Assembly: GCA_038501195.1 (NCBI GenBank)
Contig: JBBPUQ010000006.1
Coordinates: 4,092,001-4,156,000, forward strand
Direction of reading: 5' to 3'
Source of the DNA: Nemania diffusa
Lineage: Eukaryota > Ascomycota > Sordariomycetes > Xylariales > Xylariaceae
Length of the DNA stretch: 64,000 bases
Shown: positions 45,343 to 55,993 of the stretch, one piece after another
Numbering within the stretch: the first letter of the stretch is position 1
Layout: each line of letters begins with the position of its first letter
Notes under the pieces: generated by a model
Told to the model about the DNA's origin: nothing
The model's input: only the letters and a program-made list of their open reading frames with translations
Databases searched by the model: none
Translations under genes and position numbers: made by a program

Positions 45343-48300
45343 ATGTCGACTACCTCAGCATCCATAGACCTCAAAACACCCGACGCTTCGACGTCTTCCA
45401 TATCCCTGGCAGGTTATGATAACTCTTCGTAAGTTTGATGTAAATGCATTCGAGTGGGATGACTTGAACGCTAAAAATAGCCGAGGACTCTTCAAAGTCA
45501 ATTGAATGCTGCTGTGGCCCATTGTCGCGATGTGCTGCACCGACATGGGACAAAACATATTGATGCCGTGCGGTCATTTGACCGAGTGAAAATACAACTG
45601 CAAGAATATCAGACACAAAAGCTGAATCTTGCAACTATTCAGTCATTGGCACTAATTGAATCTTCACTACGCAATTACGAAAAACTCATTGTGTTCCTCG
45701 CCGACGACATCATTGATGCAGTAGACGCTTCCAGTCTGTGGGGGTTCATTTCTCTGCTGTTGAAGGTAAGTAAAACATTGAATATCTCTTAAAGACTCAA
45801 CTGTAGCTCACAGAAAAATGCTCGAGGTGTCAATGAAAGACTCAGAGGCGGTACTTCGTATCGCTCGGATGATCAAATCGATTGGACAAAAGATTGAATT
45901 GTTCAATGCCTACTGCGACGACACAACACGCGTCGAACAGACACGAGGAGCAGCAGTGGATGTAATTACGTACATCCTCACATTCTGCTCCGAATCAATC
46001 GTCTTCTTCAATCACAATGCGGGCTCATCCGGTCCGTACATGACGTTGGCACAGATGGCTCCTTGTAACTGACTCGCGAGTTTCTCTTAGCCCCCTCCGC
46101 CTCAAATGACAAGTGGCGATCACTCACCCAAAGCTATAAGTCAGCTTCCACAGACATCGACGACAGTTTTAAGCGCATCGAAAAGCTCGCACAGCTTGCC
46201 AAACTAAACACACATGCCAACGAGTTCGAAGCGCTACACCGGTTCTTGTCGTCGTCTCCATCGTCTTCGATTGGCGCAGGCAGTATACACGAGCAAGCCA
46301 AGCTGCCTTGCAGCATCCTTCCGCGAACATGGATAGCGCCGTGCTGGGACCGCGACTCCATAATTGCTGCCATTGAAAAACACTTCACGTCTGAAGGGAA
46401 CGGCCATTCTCTCCTGTCGATTGCGCTCTGGGGCCTGGGGGGCGTCGGAAAGAGTCACGTTGCTCTCAAGTACGCCCGGGCCAAAGATGGCGAGATCGAT
46501 GCCATCTTTTGGATTCATAGCCAAGATGGCGTAGCAATTGCTCAGAGTTTCAGTGAAATAGCAGTGCGTCTACAGCTACCTGGTATTAATCCTCAGAACC
46601 ATGAAGAGAACAGGGTTGAAGTACTAGATTGGCTACAAAGAACAAGTAGGGACACACCTAAACTAGGTTCTGAGTCTCAGCTAATATGATTTGGACAGCT
46701 TGCCGATGGCTTCTCATCTTTGATAACGCCGAGGATGAAGATCTTCTTCTCGAGTACTGGCCAGTTGCATCTCGTGGTCGCATCCTCATCACCACCCGAA
46801 GCCATTCTTTCGCCTTTCGACCCGCTGATATAGGGATCGAGGTACCCCCCTTTGAAACCGCTGCGGGCTCGTCTTTTCTGTTGCACCTTTTATCCCTTGA
46901 TATCGCCGATAACTTGAGCGCGAGCGAAACGAAGTCGGCGTTTGACCTATCCCAGAGATTGGATGGGCATGCCCTTGCTATTGCTCAGATGGCAGGCTTG
47001 ATCTATCGGCGCAAGTGGTCCATTGAAGAATTCATAGCCATCTATGATGCTAATACCCGTAGAATGCACGGTGAAGCCAAGGGAAATTCGCTTGACACTG
47101 TTTGGTATCTCTCTTTCAAGTCACTGGATGTAGAATGCTCGGCTTTCTTGGGTGTTCTTTCTCTAATCTCTCCTGACTCTATCCCAATAGCACTGTTCGA
47201 ACCGACTAACACTACTGACTTGCCAAGAAGCTTAAGTGTATATCAAAACCAGTGGCAGTATGTTCCTTTAGTACATCAAATCTGTCTTGACTGACCCTTC
47301 GCAGATTCTCAGAGATTCAAGAGGCGCTTCTCAATCTTGCACTTATCCGTCGTGACACACCCTCACGAACTTTCTCTCTTCACAGACTTGTTCAAACCCA
47401 ATTCCTTTTTTTCCTGAACCATGAAGAAAGACAGAAGAATTTCAATCACGTCTCGATGTTGGTATACAAGGCATTTCCACAGAGGGACGTTAAGCAGAGC
47501 CAGTATTATGATCGTTGGGCTGTCTGTCGTCAATACATGCAGCATATCCTAAGTCTCAAAGAGCACTATACGAAGAACCTTGCAGGTCCGGAACCTTTGG
47601 CCCCTTGTGCAGAGTTTTGCGGAGCGCTGGTGAACTGCGGGAGGTGAAATAAATACTCTGACAGTTTATTCGCGAGCCAAGGCTTATTCTGAATCTAGAT
47701 ACATGATCGAGACTGCGTACTTCAGTGAGCTGGAAGACGTCGCTGGCGTTGCCATCCAAGCCTTTGGTGCTCTGGATCCTAGCCAAAAGCGGCCAGTGCT
47801 TCACGCATACTGTTTCAATCTCTCTGGTGTTATCTGGGCGCATAGAGGCCAATTCCAAAAAGCGATTGGCAATCTCGAGACGGCTCTGGCTGTGCGCAAG
47901 AACCAGATGGCAGAAGACCTAGATGCGCTGAGCTGGGCATACACTGATCTTGGCAATTGTACATCCTCTCTCAACAGGCATGAAGAGGCTCTCGCTCTCC
48001 ACGAAACAGCCGAGAAGCTACGCATAGAAGACGGGAGACTTTCCGAAGCCACCGCCGTAGGAAACCAAAACATCGGAAGGACTCTGTATTTCCTCGGCCG
48101 CTTCGCAGAGGCTCATGACAGGCTCAGCCAGGCCCTGGTACAGCTCGCAAACAGTGAGAATTGGGCCATGGTAGCATAGTGAGTCGCACAGGGTCCTGAT
48201 AGGTAAAGCTCAACTAACTAAGGACTCAAGTACACGATTTGTCGTGGCCTCGGTCTTTCGGGCGGAAGGCAAGCTTATGGAAGCTCGTTCAGAGTACATC

Positions 48301-48723
48301 GCCGCCCAAGAATCCTTCCTTCACGGCGGCAAATTGCAGACCCATCATTTCAATGCAGCTTGCATGTACAAAATTGGTTGCGTGGCTCTGCAGCAGGGCG
48401 ATAGAGATGAAGCATGGTAAGTCTGTTGATAATAAGTATATGCACTCGGAATAACAAATGACGAATTTGATGGTAGTTCCCAACTGGGAAAAGCCCTCGT
48501 TGTAGCAAAGCTACACTCGGTGGTAATGGCTGGTGCGTACGCAAGGATCTTGTACAAACTCTCAGAAGTGATTCGATTCGATCCGATGAGGCGGTTCGAG
48601 GCGGATGAAAAGCTAGATGAAGCCGAGACCATTTTGTCTACGCAGCGTGGTATTCTGGGCTACACAGACAATATGAGTGGGGAAGAGGCTTACGACTCTC
48701 TTGTGTATGTTCTTTGGAGATGA
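45343..48723 (+). CDS. NLR protein: helical N-terminal domain, NB-ARC, TPR repeats
   Basis: STAND-class ATPase of the fungal NLR type, expected to sense a ligand with its repeats and signal through its N-terminal domain. Nine exons (45343-45428, 45486-45769, 45807-46031, 46091-46645, 46699-47257, 47305-47643, 47699-48178, 48231-48416, 48477-48723) join in phase to 986 residues. Residues 1-200 resemble the helical domain common before fungal NB-ARC (the DUF7708 type). The Walker A is LWGLGGVGKSHVALKYA (about 311-327), the Walker B WLLIFDNAED, then RILITTRS and GHALAIAQMAG. The C-terminal third has TPR repeats (GQFQKAIGNLETALAVRK, RHEEALALHETAEKLR, GRFAEAHDRLSQAL). All key residues are intact. 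The exon 1/2 and 2/3 junctions are the least certain. Confidence 0.87.
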
Positions 48724-49615
48724 TGACCAAGAAGGGTAATAATCTGGTGATTATTAGATATGCCTGTTATATTCGAGGTGTAACTTTACGGATTTCTGAC
48801 AGCAACACACTCGGGTTAAATGCGCAATTACAAATTGTTGATTCTTTGCTAACACGTTTACATACTGTACAAAAGATCTAGAGCTATTATTTAATCAATG
48901 TAAATATAGCCGATGTGATTTTTTAAGGCAACAACACAAAATCTAGAAATTAAATTGATTAATGCTGTAATTACTATTTTATATATGCTTTTTTATACCA
49001 ACTTTTTAATATATTTTTCTTTATTTTGTAATATAACAAAGGCTTTGTTGCGTACAATATATACCGTTAATACTGCCAGGAGTATTAACGGCGTCGTTTT
49101 TCCTCCGTCACAGGCTTGATATAAAAAACCTGAAATAATTTTTAATTTGCGTAATAATTAACTATGCAGCTAAAAAGCTATATCGATTTTTTCCTTTGTT
49201 TACAAGCTGACAGGCTTTTAACTTGTATGTTTAAATAGTCTCGTTTGGAGTTGCTAACTCTTTTGTAAACTATTGCTGTAACAGATTTTTCCTATATAAC
49301 CGATTTTAGCTACTGCACTAGCCACTATAAGCCACTATTTATCTAACCAGGTGATCGCGTAAGCAAGCACTCCACAAGTGATCCCTCGGCTCGTATAGTA
49401 CTCCTAGGGCGTAGGGCCCAAATCCAACAATTTGGTGGTCGGCTGATAGAAAGGTGTCTATGATTATTGGGGTGTCTTCGATTTTTAGGACCCTCTAAAC
49501 GCAGTAAAGAGGGTCCTCCACAGGTGGATCCTCTAGTAGTAGCCATTCAATTCTCGCAATCTTATGAGAATAAAGTATATGTTAGCAGTCACCCGTTAAC
49601 ACACTTAAATAAATC
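48724..49615. other. AT-rich spacer with dispersed repeat
   Basis: About 0.9 kb. 48830-49060 is strongly AT-rich and is followed by the second copy of the dispersed repeat. I see no gene. Confidence 0.5.
49278..49371 (-). repeat. Dispersed repeat, copy B (inverted relative to copy A)
   Basis: Reverse complement of 42981-43075 with many transition differences. The two copies point in opposite directions and enclose the isochorismatase-like and NLR genes. Similarity may continue to about 49390 in decayed form. Confidence 0.7.
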
Positions 49616-51425
49616 ATGCTCGCATCATTGAGTAGCCTGATGAGCGATATCGCCCTCGGGCCCGAGAGACGAAAAGTGAAACAGTATCTCGATACAGCCA
49701 CCCGTGGTAGGTAACAAATAACCTACTCGGGCTAAGAAATCAAGTACCTGACGTGAGAGAAATAATTAGACACTGTCTATGCCGACCTCGCGAGAATCCT
49801 TTCGTGGCAGCTGAAAAGGCCACAGTTTTTCCAAGAGACCTTCGACAAATACTGCATCGAGGACCCATCATCACATGAAAAATGTAATAGCTATATGTAC
49901 TTGAGCGAGCCCATGAGAGTACTTGCTCATGATTTAAACAGATTGGACAGCAGAAAGCTTCCACAGTCATATCCGAAGTTCACATTCCGCTGATGCCATC
50001 TCTGATGGCGCAGTGGCGCTTCTCTGGAGGATTTTCCATTTCTACGCTTACCATCCATTTCCTCCTGATCCCCAGCAGCATACAAACGTCGACTTCGGTG
50101 CTTTCAGACGGGCGGCTCTACTCACCGTCTCCCAGTGCGATGATCTGCTCGGCACCCGCGAACTTGACTGGTACTGGCGTGAGAGTGGAGTGTTCTTCCG
50201 CAAAGCCGGTTTTGCGAGGATCTTCAGGAGCATTGCAGTCCCCGACCGTAGATTCTCAGCGCAACAGGAGACAGAAGATGCCGCTTCTTCTGCATTGAGC
50301 GACGCGATGGATGTCTTGGTCATGGTCGGTCCTCAATTTATCCATGCCGTCCCTTCGGAAACTCAGCTTGAGTCTGTGGCTCGGAAGCTATTCGCCGACG
50401 GGCCTGCCGTGCCGCGAAGAAATGTGGTGAGGCGGGAAGACATATCAGCATTCATAGAGTTGTTGCTTCGCTTGCGGTTACGAGATGAGAAATGGGCTAA
50501 GTCTTATCATTTTGGTGCTATTGTGGAGGCTAGATCCGCAAATGGAGAGTTGACTAAGGGGTTAGTTGACGGTCTCACTGGGACGTACAGCGAACAGAAT
50601 ATCACAGCTAAGCCCTTTTCCGAGCACATCGAGCTAATGGTATGAATCTAGAAGGATAAAAAAAGAGGTATTACTAATGACGTAACCTAGCCTAATCTCT
50701 CTTTGCGGTTCCAGCAGCTCTGGGCCGTCCTCTTCCAACCTCCGGGAGCTGATAATATGTCAAAGCTCTCCGTCGACGAAGCTAGACTAACAAGCATTGC
50801 TGGAGCGATCTCGTTGTTTGCGCCTCATATTATGGTTGACAACTCTGGTCGTCAGAGACCCGATGAGCAAGATACACGGCTCAAGCTAGACACAGCACAA
50901 GTCTCGCTAGACTCGCAAGACATGATAATGCCCCACCTCTGTCAAAATGTTTCTGATGATTCAACCGCGCACATTTTGCTAGTCAGTACGGCCCCAGATG
51001 ATAGTAATCCAACGACAGTCATAGGAGCTTACTTACCTCATCGAAATCCAGTTGAAGTCACAAGCCCCTATTTGAGTATTAAATTGGACGCGTCGCATAT
51101 TCTTTTCCAACTTCAACCCAGCTTCCGCCTACTACGGTATTCTAAATCTCAAATGCCACTTGTAGATTTGATCAGTCCAGAATGGGAAGCCTCTTCTGGC
51201 GCGCCTATGCCGGAGGGAGACTCGAACTTGCCGTATCGAATAGGCGGTGCTCTAAGGGTTGATCCGACGAAAAGAATAGCTACTCTGACGAACGGCCTAA
51301 GGGGGTGTTATATGGAAGTGCCACTAGGTGGCAAGGAAAACACTGAGAATACGTGGGAAGTGACAGTCCCAGACGCTCATATAGATATCTTCGCTTTGCC
51401 GAGTTCTAGGGACAGTAATACCTAG
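49616..51425 (+). CDS. Unrecognised protein with a possible TLD-like C-terminal half
   Basis: Four exons (49616-49706, 49770-49883, 49942-50639, 50715-51425) splice in phase to 537 residues. The start context at 49616 is acceptable, and the first two exons are short but keep the frame. The N-terminal half has DGAVALLWRIFHFYAYHPFP and DFGAFRRAALLTVSQCDDLL, a helical, EF-hand-like arrangement without clear calcium loops. The C-terminal half includes AHILLVSTAPDDSNPTTVIG, ILFQLQPSFRLLRY and a late YMEVPLGG, which recalls TLDc domains (FGAF / LFQL / VF). TLDc proteins act in oxidative-stress protection or with the V-ATPase. I could not find the strict motif, so the assignment is tentative. It sits outside the repeat-bounded NLR block. 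Confidence 0.6.
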
Positions 51426-52571
51426 TAATAAACTGTGACACTTCGAGACACGAACTACACACTACCGGCACTCTTGAAGGACTTCCAAGCACTAGCGCCA
51501 ACGCGATCAATATGAATGTTCTTGCCAGCGTTATCGACCAGCTCCCAGATCTCCTTCACTTTCGGGCCCTCCACGTTGATCTGTCCCGAGTTAGTATCAG
51601 ATTCGGGGCGCTTTAGGGGCATCTTGCATACCGGAACCTAGCCGCCGGCGCAATTACCCTCACGGGCCAAGACACAGGAGGTGCACTTAGAAGTGAAGGT
51701 GCCAACGTTGTCAGCACAGAAAGATTGGCGTTTCAAGGGCTGTGGTATCGCCATCTCGTTTGAAGACGCAGACAACCATGCGGAGCTCTGCCCCGAGGTC
51801 TGGCAAGTATTACCAGAAGGGCCCCTTTGCGCTGCACAGATTGTCACACAAAGGAGTATCAAAATGTCAAGTGTCGCTGAATTTAGCTGATATGCCGAGC
51901 CTAAAGGCGAATCTGGGCGCATCGTGGGAGACTGCGACTGATAATAATGATAATAAGGTGTAAACGGCGAAGCTATCAGGCACACGTAATGAGCTAGGGC
52001 ACAACAATAAAGACGATATAGTAGTTTGGGCTATGAAGGAAAACACCATCGACAAGAGCGGTATTCCGACCTTTCTACGTGGTGGCGTGCTCCTACGCCG
52101 CGAGGCAGAAATACCGTTTAGCTTCCTCATCAAAATCAGCGCGCAGGTTGACATAGGAGGCTTGTTCTGCATAACATCTTCGGCAAATAAAAGTTCGAGC
52201 AGATTTCTCCAACCATGACAAACTCGCCGAGGTAGCACTTGCTACCCTCCTATAGGCCAAGAGGAATTCAGAGAGAGGGGCTGCCTAGGGTTGTTGCTAA
52301 TAAGCCAACCTAGCCCATATGTCTAACCAAGATATGTATGTAAGCCACGGGTGGTCATAAGGTGGTCACGAGGTCTACCCCGAAATAGGACATGTACCAT
52401 GCCTGGGTCTCAGGGCTTCTGGGCCGCCTGCGACCAGCTGTAGTGCCAGTGAAGATGAGGGGTTCTGGATAGAGCCTCGTTCCCAGTGTTATAGTAACCG
52501 TTGAACGATGATCTTCACATAGCACAAGAATAAGAACAGTTTGACCACTTATAGCTCCATCCGAAACCCAG
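51426..52571. other. Spacer holding a degenerate small reading frame
   Basis: About 1.1 kb between two plus-strand genes. The minus-strand frame listed separately is the only candidate gene. 52240-52570 probably carries the promoter of the HET gene. Confidence 0.45.
51455..51985 (-). pseudogene. Possible degenerate small cysteine-containing protein
   Basis: One frame runs from 51985 to a stop at 51455 and is interrupted once, by TAG at 51638-51640. Before the stop it reads LILLCVTICAAQRGP... and SFCADNVGTFTSKCTSCVLAR with several cysteines. After it comes VPVCKMPLKRPES...INVEGPKVKEIWELVDNAG, which looks like real protein. An intron across the stop does not fit, because no donor gives a reasonable length and phase. 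I read this as a small cysteine-containing, perhaps secreted, protein gene broken by one nonsense change. The start is unclear: hydrophobic LLSLLSVAVS in another frame nearby could be the true signal peptide exon. It could also be chance. Confidence 0.3.
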
Positions 52572-54526
52572 ATGGCCGCGTATCAATACTCACCATTCAA
52601 ACATAACGGCATTAGACTGACGACTCTCCGTCCCGGCGTTTTTACTGACACACTCTACATCGAGCTTCAGGAGGTAGAATTTTCCCTCACTGAGCCGCCC
52701 GTCTATGAAGCCCTGTCTTATGTCTGGGGATCTACCGAGGGGAGGGTCCCCGTGCAGGTGTCTAGCCCGGCGGGGGAAAATACGCTGATGGTCACCCAGA
52801 ACCTAGCAACCGCTCTCCGTCACCTAAGGTTCGAGGATCGGCCACGGGTTCTCTGGATAGACGCCCTATGCATCGACCAGAGCAATCTAGCTGAACGGAG
52901 TCAGCAGGTACTCAAGATGGGTGATATCTACAGAACGAGTCAGCGCGTGGTCGCATGGTTAGGACCCGAATCGGAAGACAGCACCCTAGCACTGGACACG
53001 ATAGCACGTCTAGCACCATCCATCGAGCTAGACCGGTACGACCTGAAGCTTCGGCCATCGGCAACATCGGGGTTGAAATTGGATACCATCACCTCTCGTA
53101 ATGGATGGCTTGTCGCCTCGCATGCAGAGACGAGATCCATTTTCCATCTCATAAGCAGAGAATGGTTCGAGAGACTATGGATCTGCCAAGAAATTGCTCT
53201 CGGAGAAGATAAATCCTTTCTCTTGTGCGGGCAAAAGGAGATACTCTGGGCAAACTTCCGCGCCGTCATGCGCTACATGTATACATTCCAGGATTTCCTA
53301 GTTGAGGATCTGTACGCGCGCGCTTTCAGCAAGCGAATGTCTCTACTCGTGAAGCTCGTCAGTTTGTGGCCAGGGGTTTCACTCATGGATCTCCGAGTGG
53401 ACGTGGGCAGTTTCAAATGCGGGGATCCAAAAGATCGCATATACGCACTGTTAAGCCTTTTACATCAATGGGACCAGGCGATAGGCATTACTCCGGATTA
53501 CACTTTGACCGCGTCACAGGTCTACAGGGATACAGCATTGGCCTGGATTATTCATCACAATAGTCTTGACATCTTGACTAGGTGCGAAAATCAAGCAAGT
53601 GCTGATCTTCCCAGTTGGGCTCCTGATTGGGCTGTCGTTCCGGCTGTTGAACGTCGTCTCGAAGGTCGCCCGGATGTTCATCTTTGGTGTAGACGTTACC
53701 TTCTCTCATCCGACACAGGCTCTGAGCTTGAGGCCTTACCTGTCTCTTGCAAATTCCTAACCACTATTGAAAGGGTAGACGTACCTGGCCCGCTTAAAAG
53801 AGACGATTTTCTAGATTGGCTTCGCAGGCTACTTCCTAAAAACGTCCGTGAAGATTCCTACCGTGGGAAGCACACCTTACTTGAGGCATATTATCGAACG
53901 CTCTCTGTCGTAATGAAATAAGAGAGTCGTTCTTTCCACCGAGTATATGGTATATCTCTCAAGATGAATGTGAAGCGGCGCTCACGGTATTGTTAAGCGG
54001 TGATTATAAAGATGACAACCAACCCTCAGACTCCGTACGACAGTTAGGATTCTTTCTCTCTCGAATATCAATCGGTTTCAAGGGGCGGTGTTTATTCTGG
54101 AGCAGAGATGGATACATCGGATTGGCACCGGAAGCTGCCCGGCCTGGGGACAGGGTATGCAATATACTGGGTTGCTTTGTCCCGATCGTGCTACGCCCTA
54201 CATCCGAGTCAGATGACCGCTTTTTAGTAGTTAGAGAATGTTATATACACGGTCTGATGCACAACGAAGGTTTACTCGGAGATCTCCCTGAAAATTTTCG
54301 ATCTGTAATCGGATTCGACGAAGAGTTTCAGGGACTCCGGACACAGTATCAGGACACGACAAATGGAAAAGTGCAGAAAGAAGATCCTCGGGTTCTGAAG
54401 TTGCTGGATGACATGGTTAGCAAGGACTCTTACACTAGTCACGACGTGGAGCAGATCCACCGATGGGGAACTACAGAACTGTTAGAATACTGCTGTACTG
54501 ACATTCAGCATTGCAAACTTGTATAA
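52572..54526 (+). pseudogene. HET-domain gene with an apparent frameshift
   Basis: The first frame (52572-53921, 449 codons) has the HET blocks YEALSYVWG, LRHLRFEDRPRVLWIDALCI followed by DQ, and RVVAWLGPES, plus REWFERLWICQEI and DPKDRIYALLSLL. It ends EAYYRTLSVVMK-stop. The typical HET continuation follows directly in another frame: NEIRESFFPPSIWYISQDEC...RVCNILGCFVPIVLRP...VVRECYIHGLMHNEG, to the stop at 54526. The break is around 53906-53920. Introns with acceptable length and phase do not fit there, except one that would delete the conserved YYRTL. So the copy is frame-shifted, or a base is wrong in the assembly. A truncated protein with the whole HET domain could still be made. Confidence 0.75.
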
Positions 54527-55313
54527 GTTTTTATTCTGGTCTTAACATTGAAATGGTTGGCCTTTGGCGGTGCAGGAGGGCTATATTTTTGTATTTCTCA
54601 GGCGAGTCAAGGATTCTACGTTCATTGACATTGCTGATGCACGCCAGGAGACTGGATCGCCCAGATCATAAAACTCTAAATACTAATCTAACTTCACATC
54701 TCGGCCTCTACGACACTATCAACAGTAGAGCGTTGCTTGACCATTTGGAGTTACTTATACATGGGACTGCGACACTTCTTTCTTTTTTGCACATTGAGTT
54801 CCTGGGTGTTCAGCTACTAGCTAAGTTATATTACTAAGCGTATAGATAGCTACAGAGTACCTACGCAGTAGATAGAAGAGTAATCTTGCAACCTTATTTT
54901 TTCGACTATATATCGGCATAACTCACATTGCTTAATAGCTTTCTTAATTACGTATCGAATAAGCATGGTTATAATAGGATCGCCATTATTATTAAAACGT
55001 GTATATTAGGTACATAACATGGGAGTAGAAGCTAATCTATGCTAGAATACCCTAGTGCGTGCGCCGCGTACCTATCTACCCAACATCGTGCACGGAACTC
55101 TTAAGTACGCATAAACAGGCTCTATATCCTCGTACCTAGTCGCCGACAAGTCGCCACGGCAATCAATAGTTAGGGTGCTTATCGATAACTTATAAGTTAT
55201 ACTGTCGACAAGGATAGAAAATCTCGTAACATGATCTTCGCGTGTTCTCATCCACGCGTCCCGAAGGGCTTTTTTCTATCGAAATCCACGAGCCTCCAAT
55301 ACCTTCGAGAAAT
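54527..55313. other. Intergenic, no gene seen
   Basis: About 0.8 kb. Contains one copy of TACGCAGTAGAT at 54862-54873. ORFs here lack any support. Confidence 0.45.
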
Positions 55314-55993
55314 ATGGACCCCCTAACCAATATCTCTGAGGCCAATGCCAAGTCCATTCTACTCGCGCTTTGTGCAGACGATTCACAGCTGACGCGACGC
55401 GCCGAAAACCTCCTTCGCAAGATAGACACTCTCCAGCAACGGGAAATGGCCGCTAGCAATCAATCAGGGAAGAAGAGGAAAGCCAGTTCCACAATCCGTA
55501 TCTGTGGTCAATGCCAGGATTCTTTTTACGAGGAAGAAAACAACGACAAGGCGTGCAGATACCACAGCGGTAGGTGTCATGGAACTCCCCACGGCACGGT
55601 CAATTTTGCGCTAGGCAACATCCCGTTACCATATACTACTAGCCATGTTGAGATTTGTATGAGTGCGTCATATGCTAACTTACACCCCTTGAAGGAGAAC
55701 TTGAGGTCGATTATGAGTCCGATGTCTGGGCCGACCACGACGAGAATTGCCATGGCGAGATCAATACCGACAGTAATCGCATCGAGTTTCCTGAGGGTTT
55801 TATATGGGACTGTTGTGATAAATTAGGGTATCGCAGTGGATGTACACGCGGCAGACATGACGCCAATGGTTCGCGGGGCATATATGGAACTGAACCTGGA
55901 ACAGTTATATTAGAGCGGGAGCTTTCATCGGAATCAGAATCAGACTCTTCAGAAAATGATGATGCCGAGGAAGAAGATGAAAGCAGCGAATGA
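55314..55993 (+). CDS. Cys/His-rich protein with acidic tail, fungal family of unknown function
   Basis: Two exons (55314-55569, 55695-55993) give 184 residues. The frame is also open from 55242, but MDPLTNISEANAK is the better start. A basic segment (GKKRKAS) precedes a likely zinc-binding region: ICGQCQDSF, then CRYHSGELEVD, VWADHDENCHG, PEGFIWDCCDKLG, SGCTRGRH. The order CxxC, CxYHxG, DH, C, CC, GC, GRH is one I associate with uncharacterised fungal proteins that couple a Cys/His cluster to an acidic C-terminus. The tail here is SSESESDSSENDDAEEEDES. Nuclear or chromatin association is a guess from the basic patch and acidic tail. The exon junction is clean (HS-G-ELEV). Confidence 0.72.
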
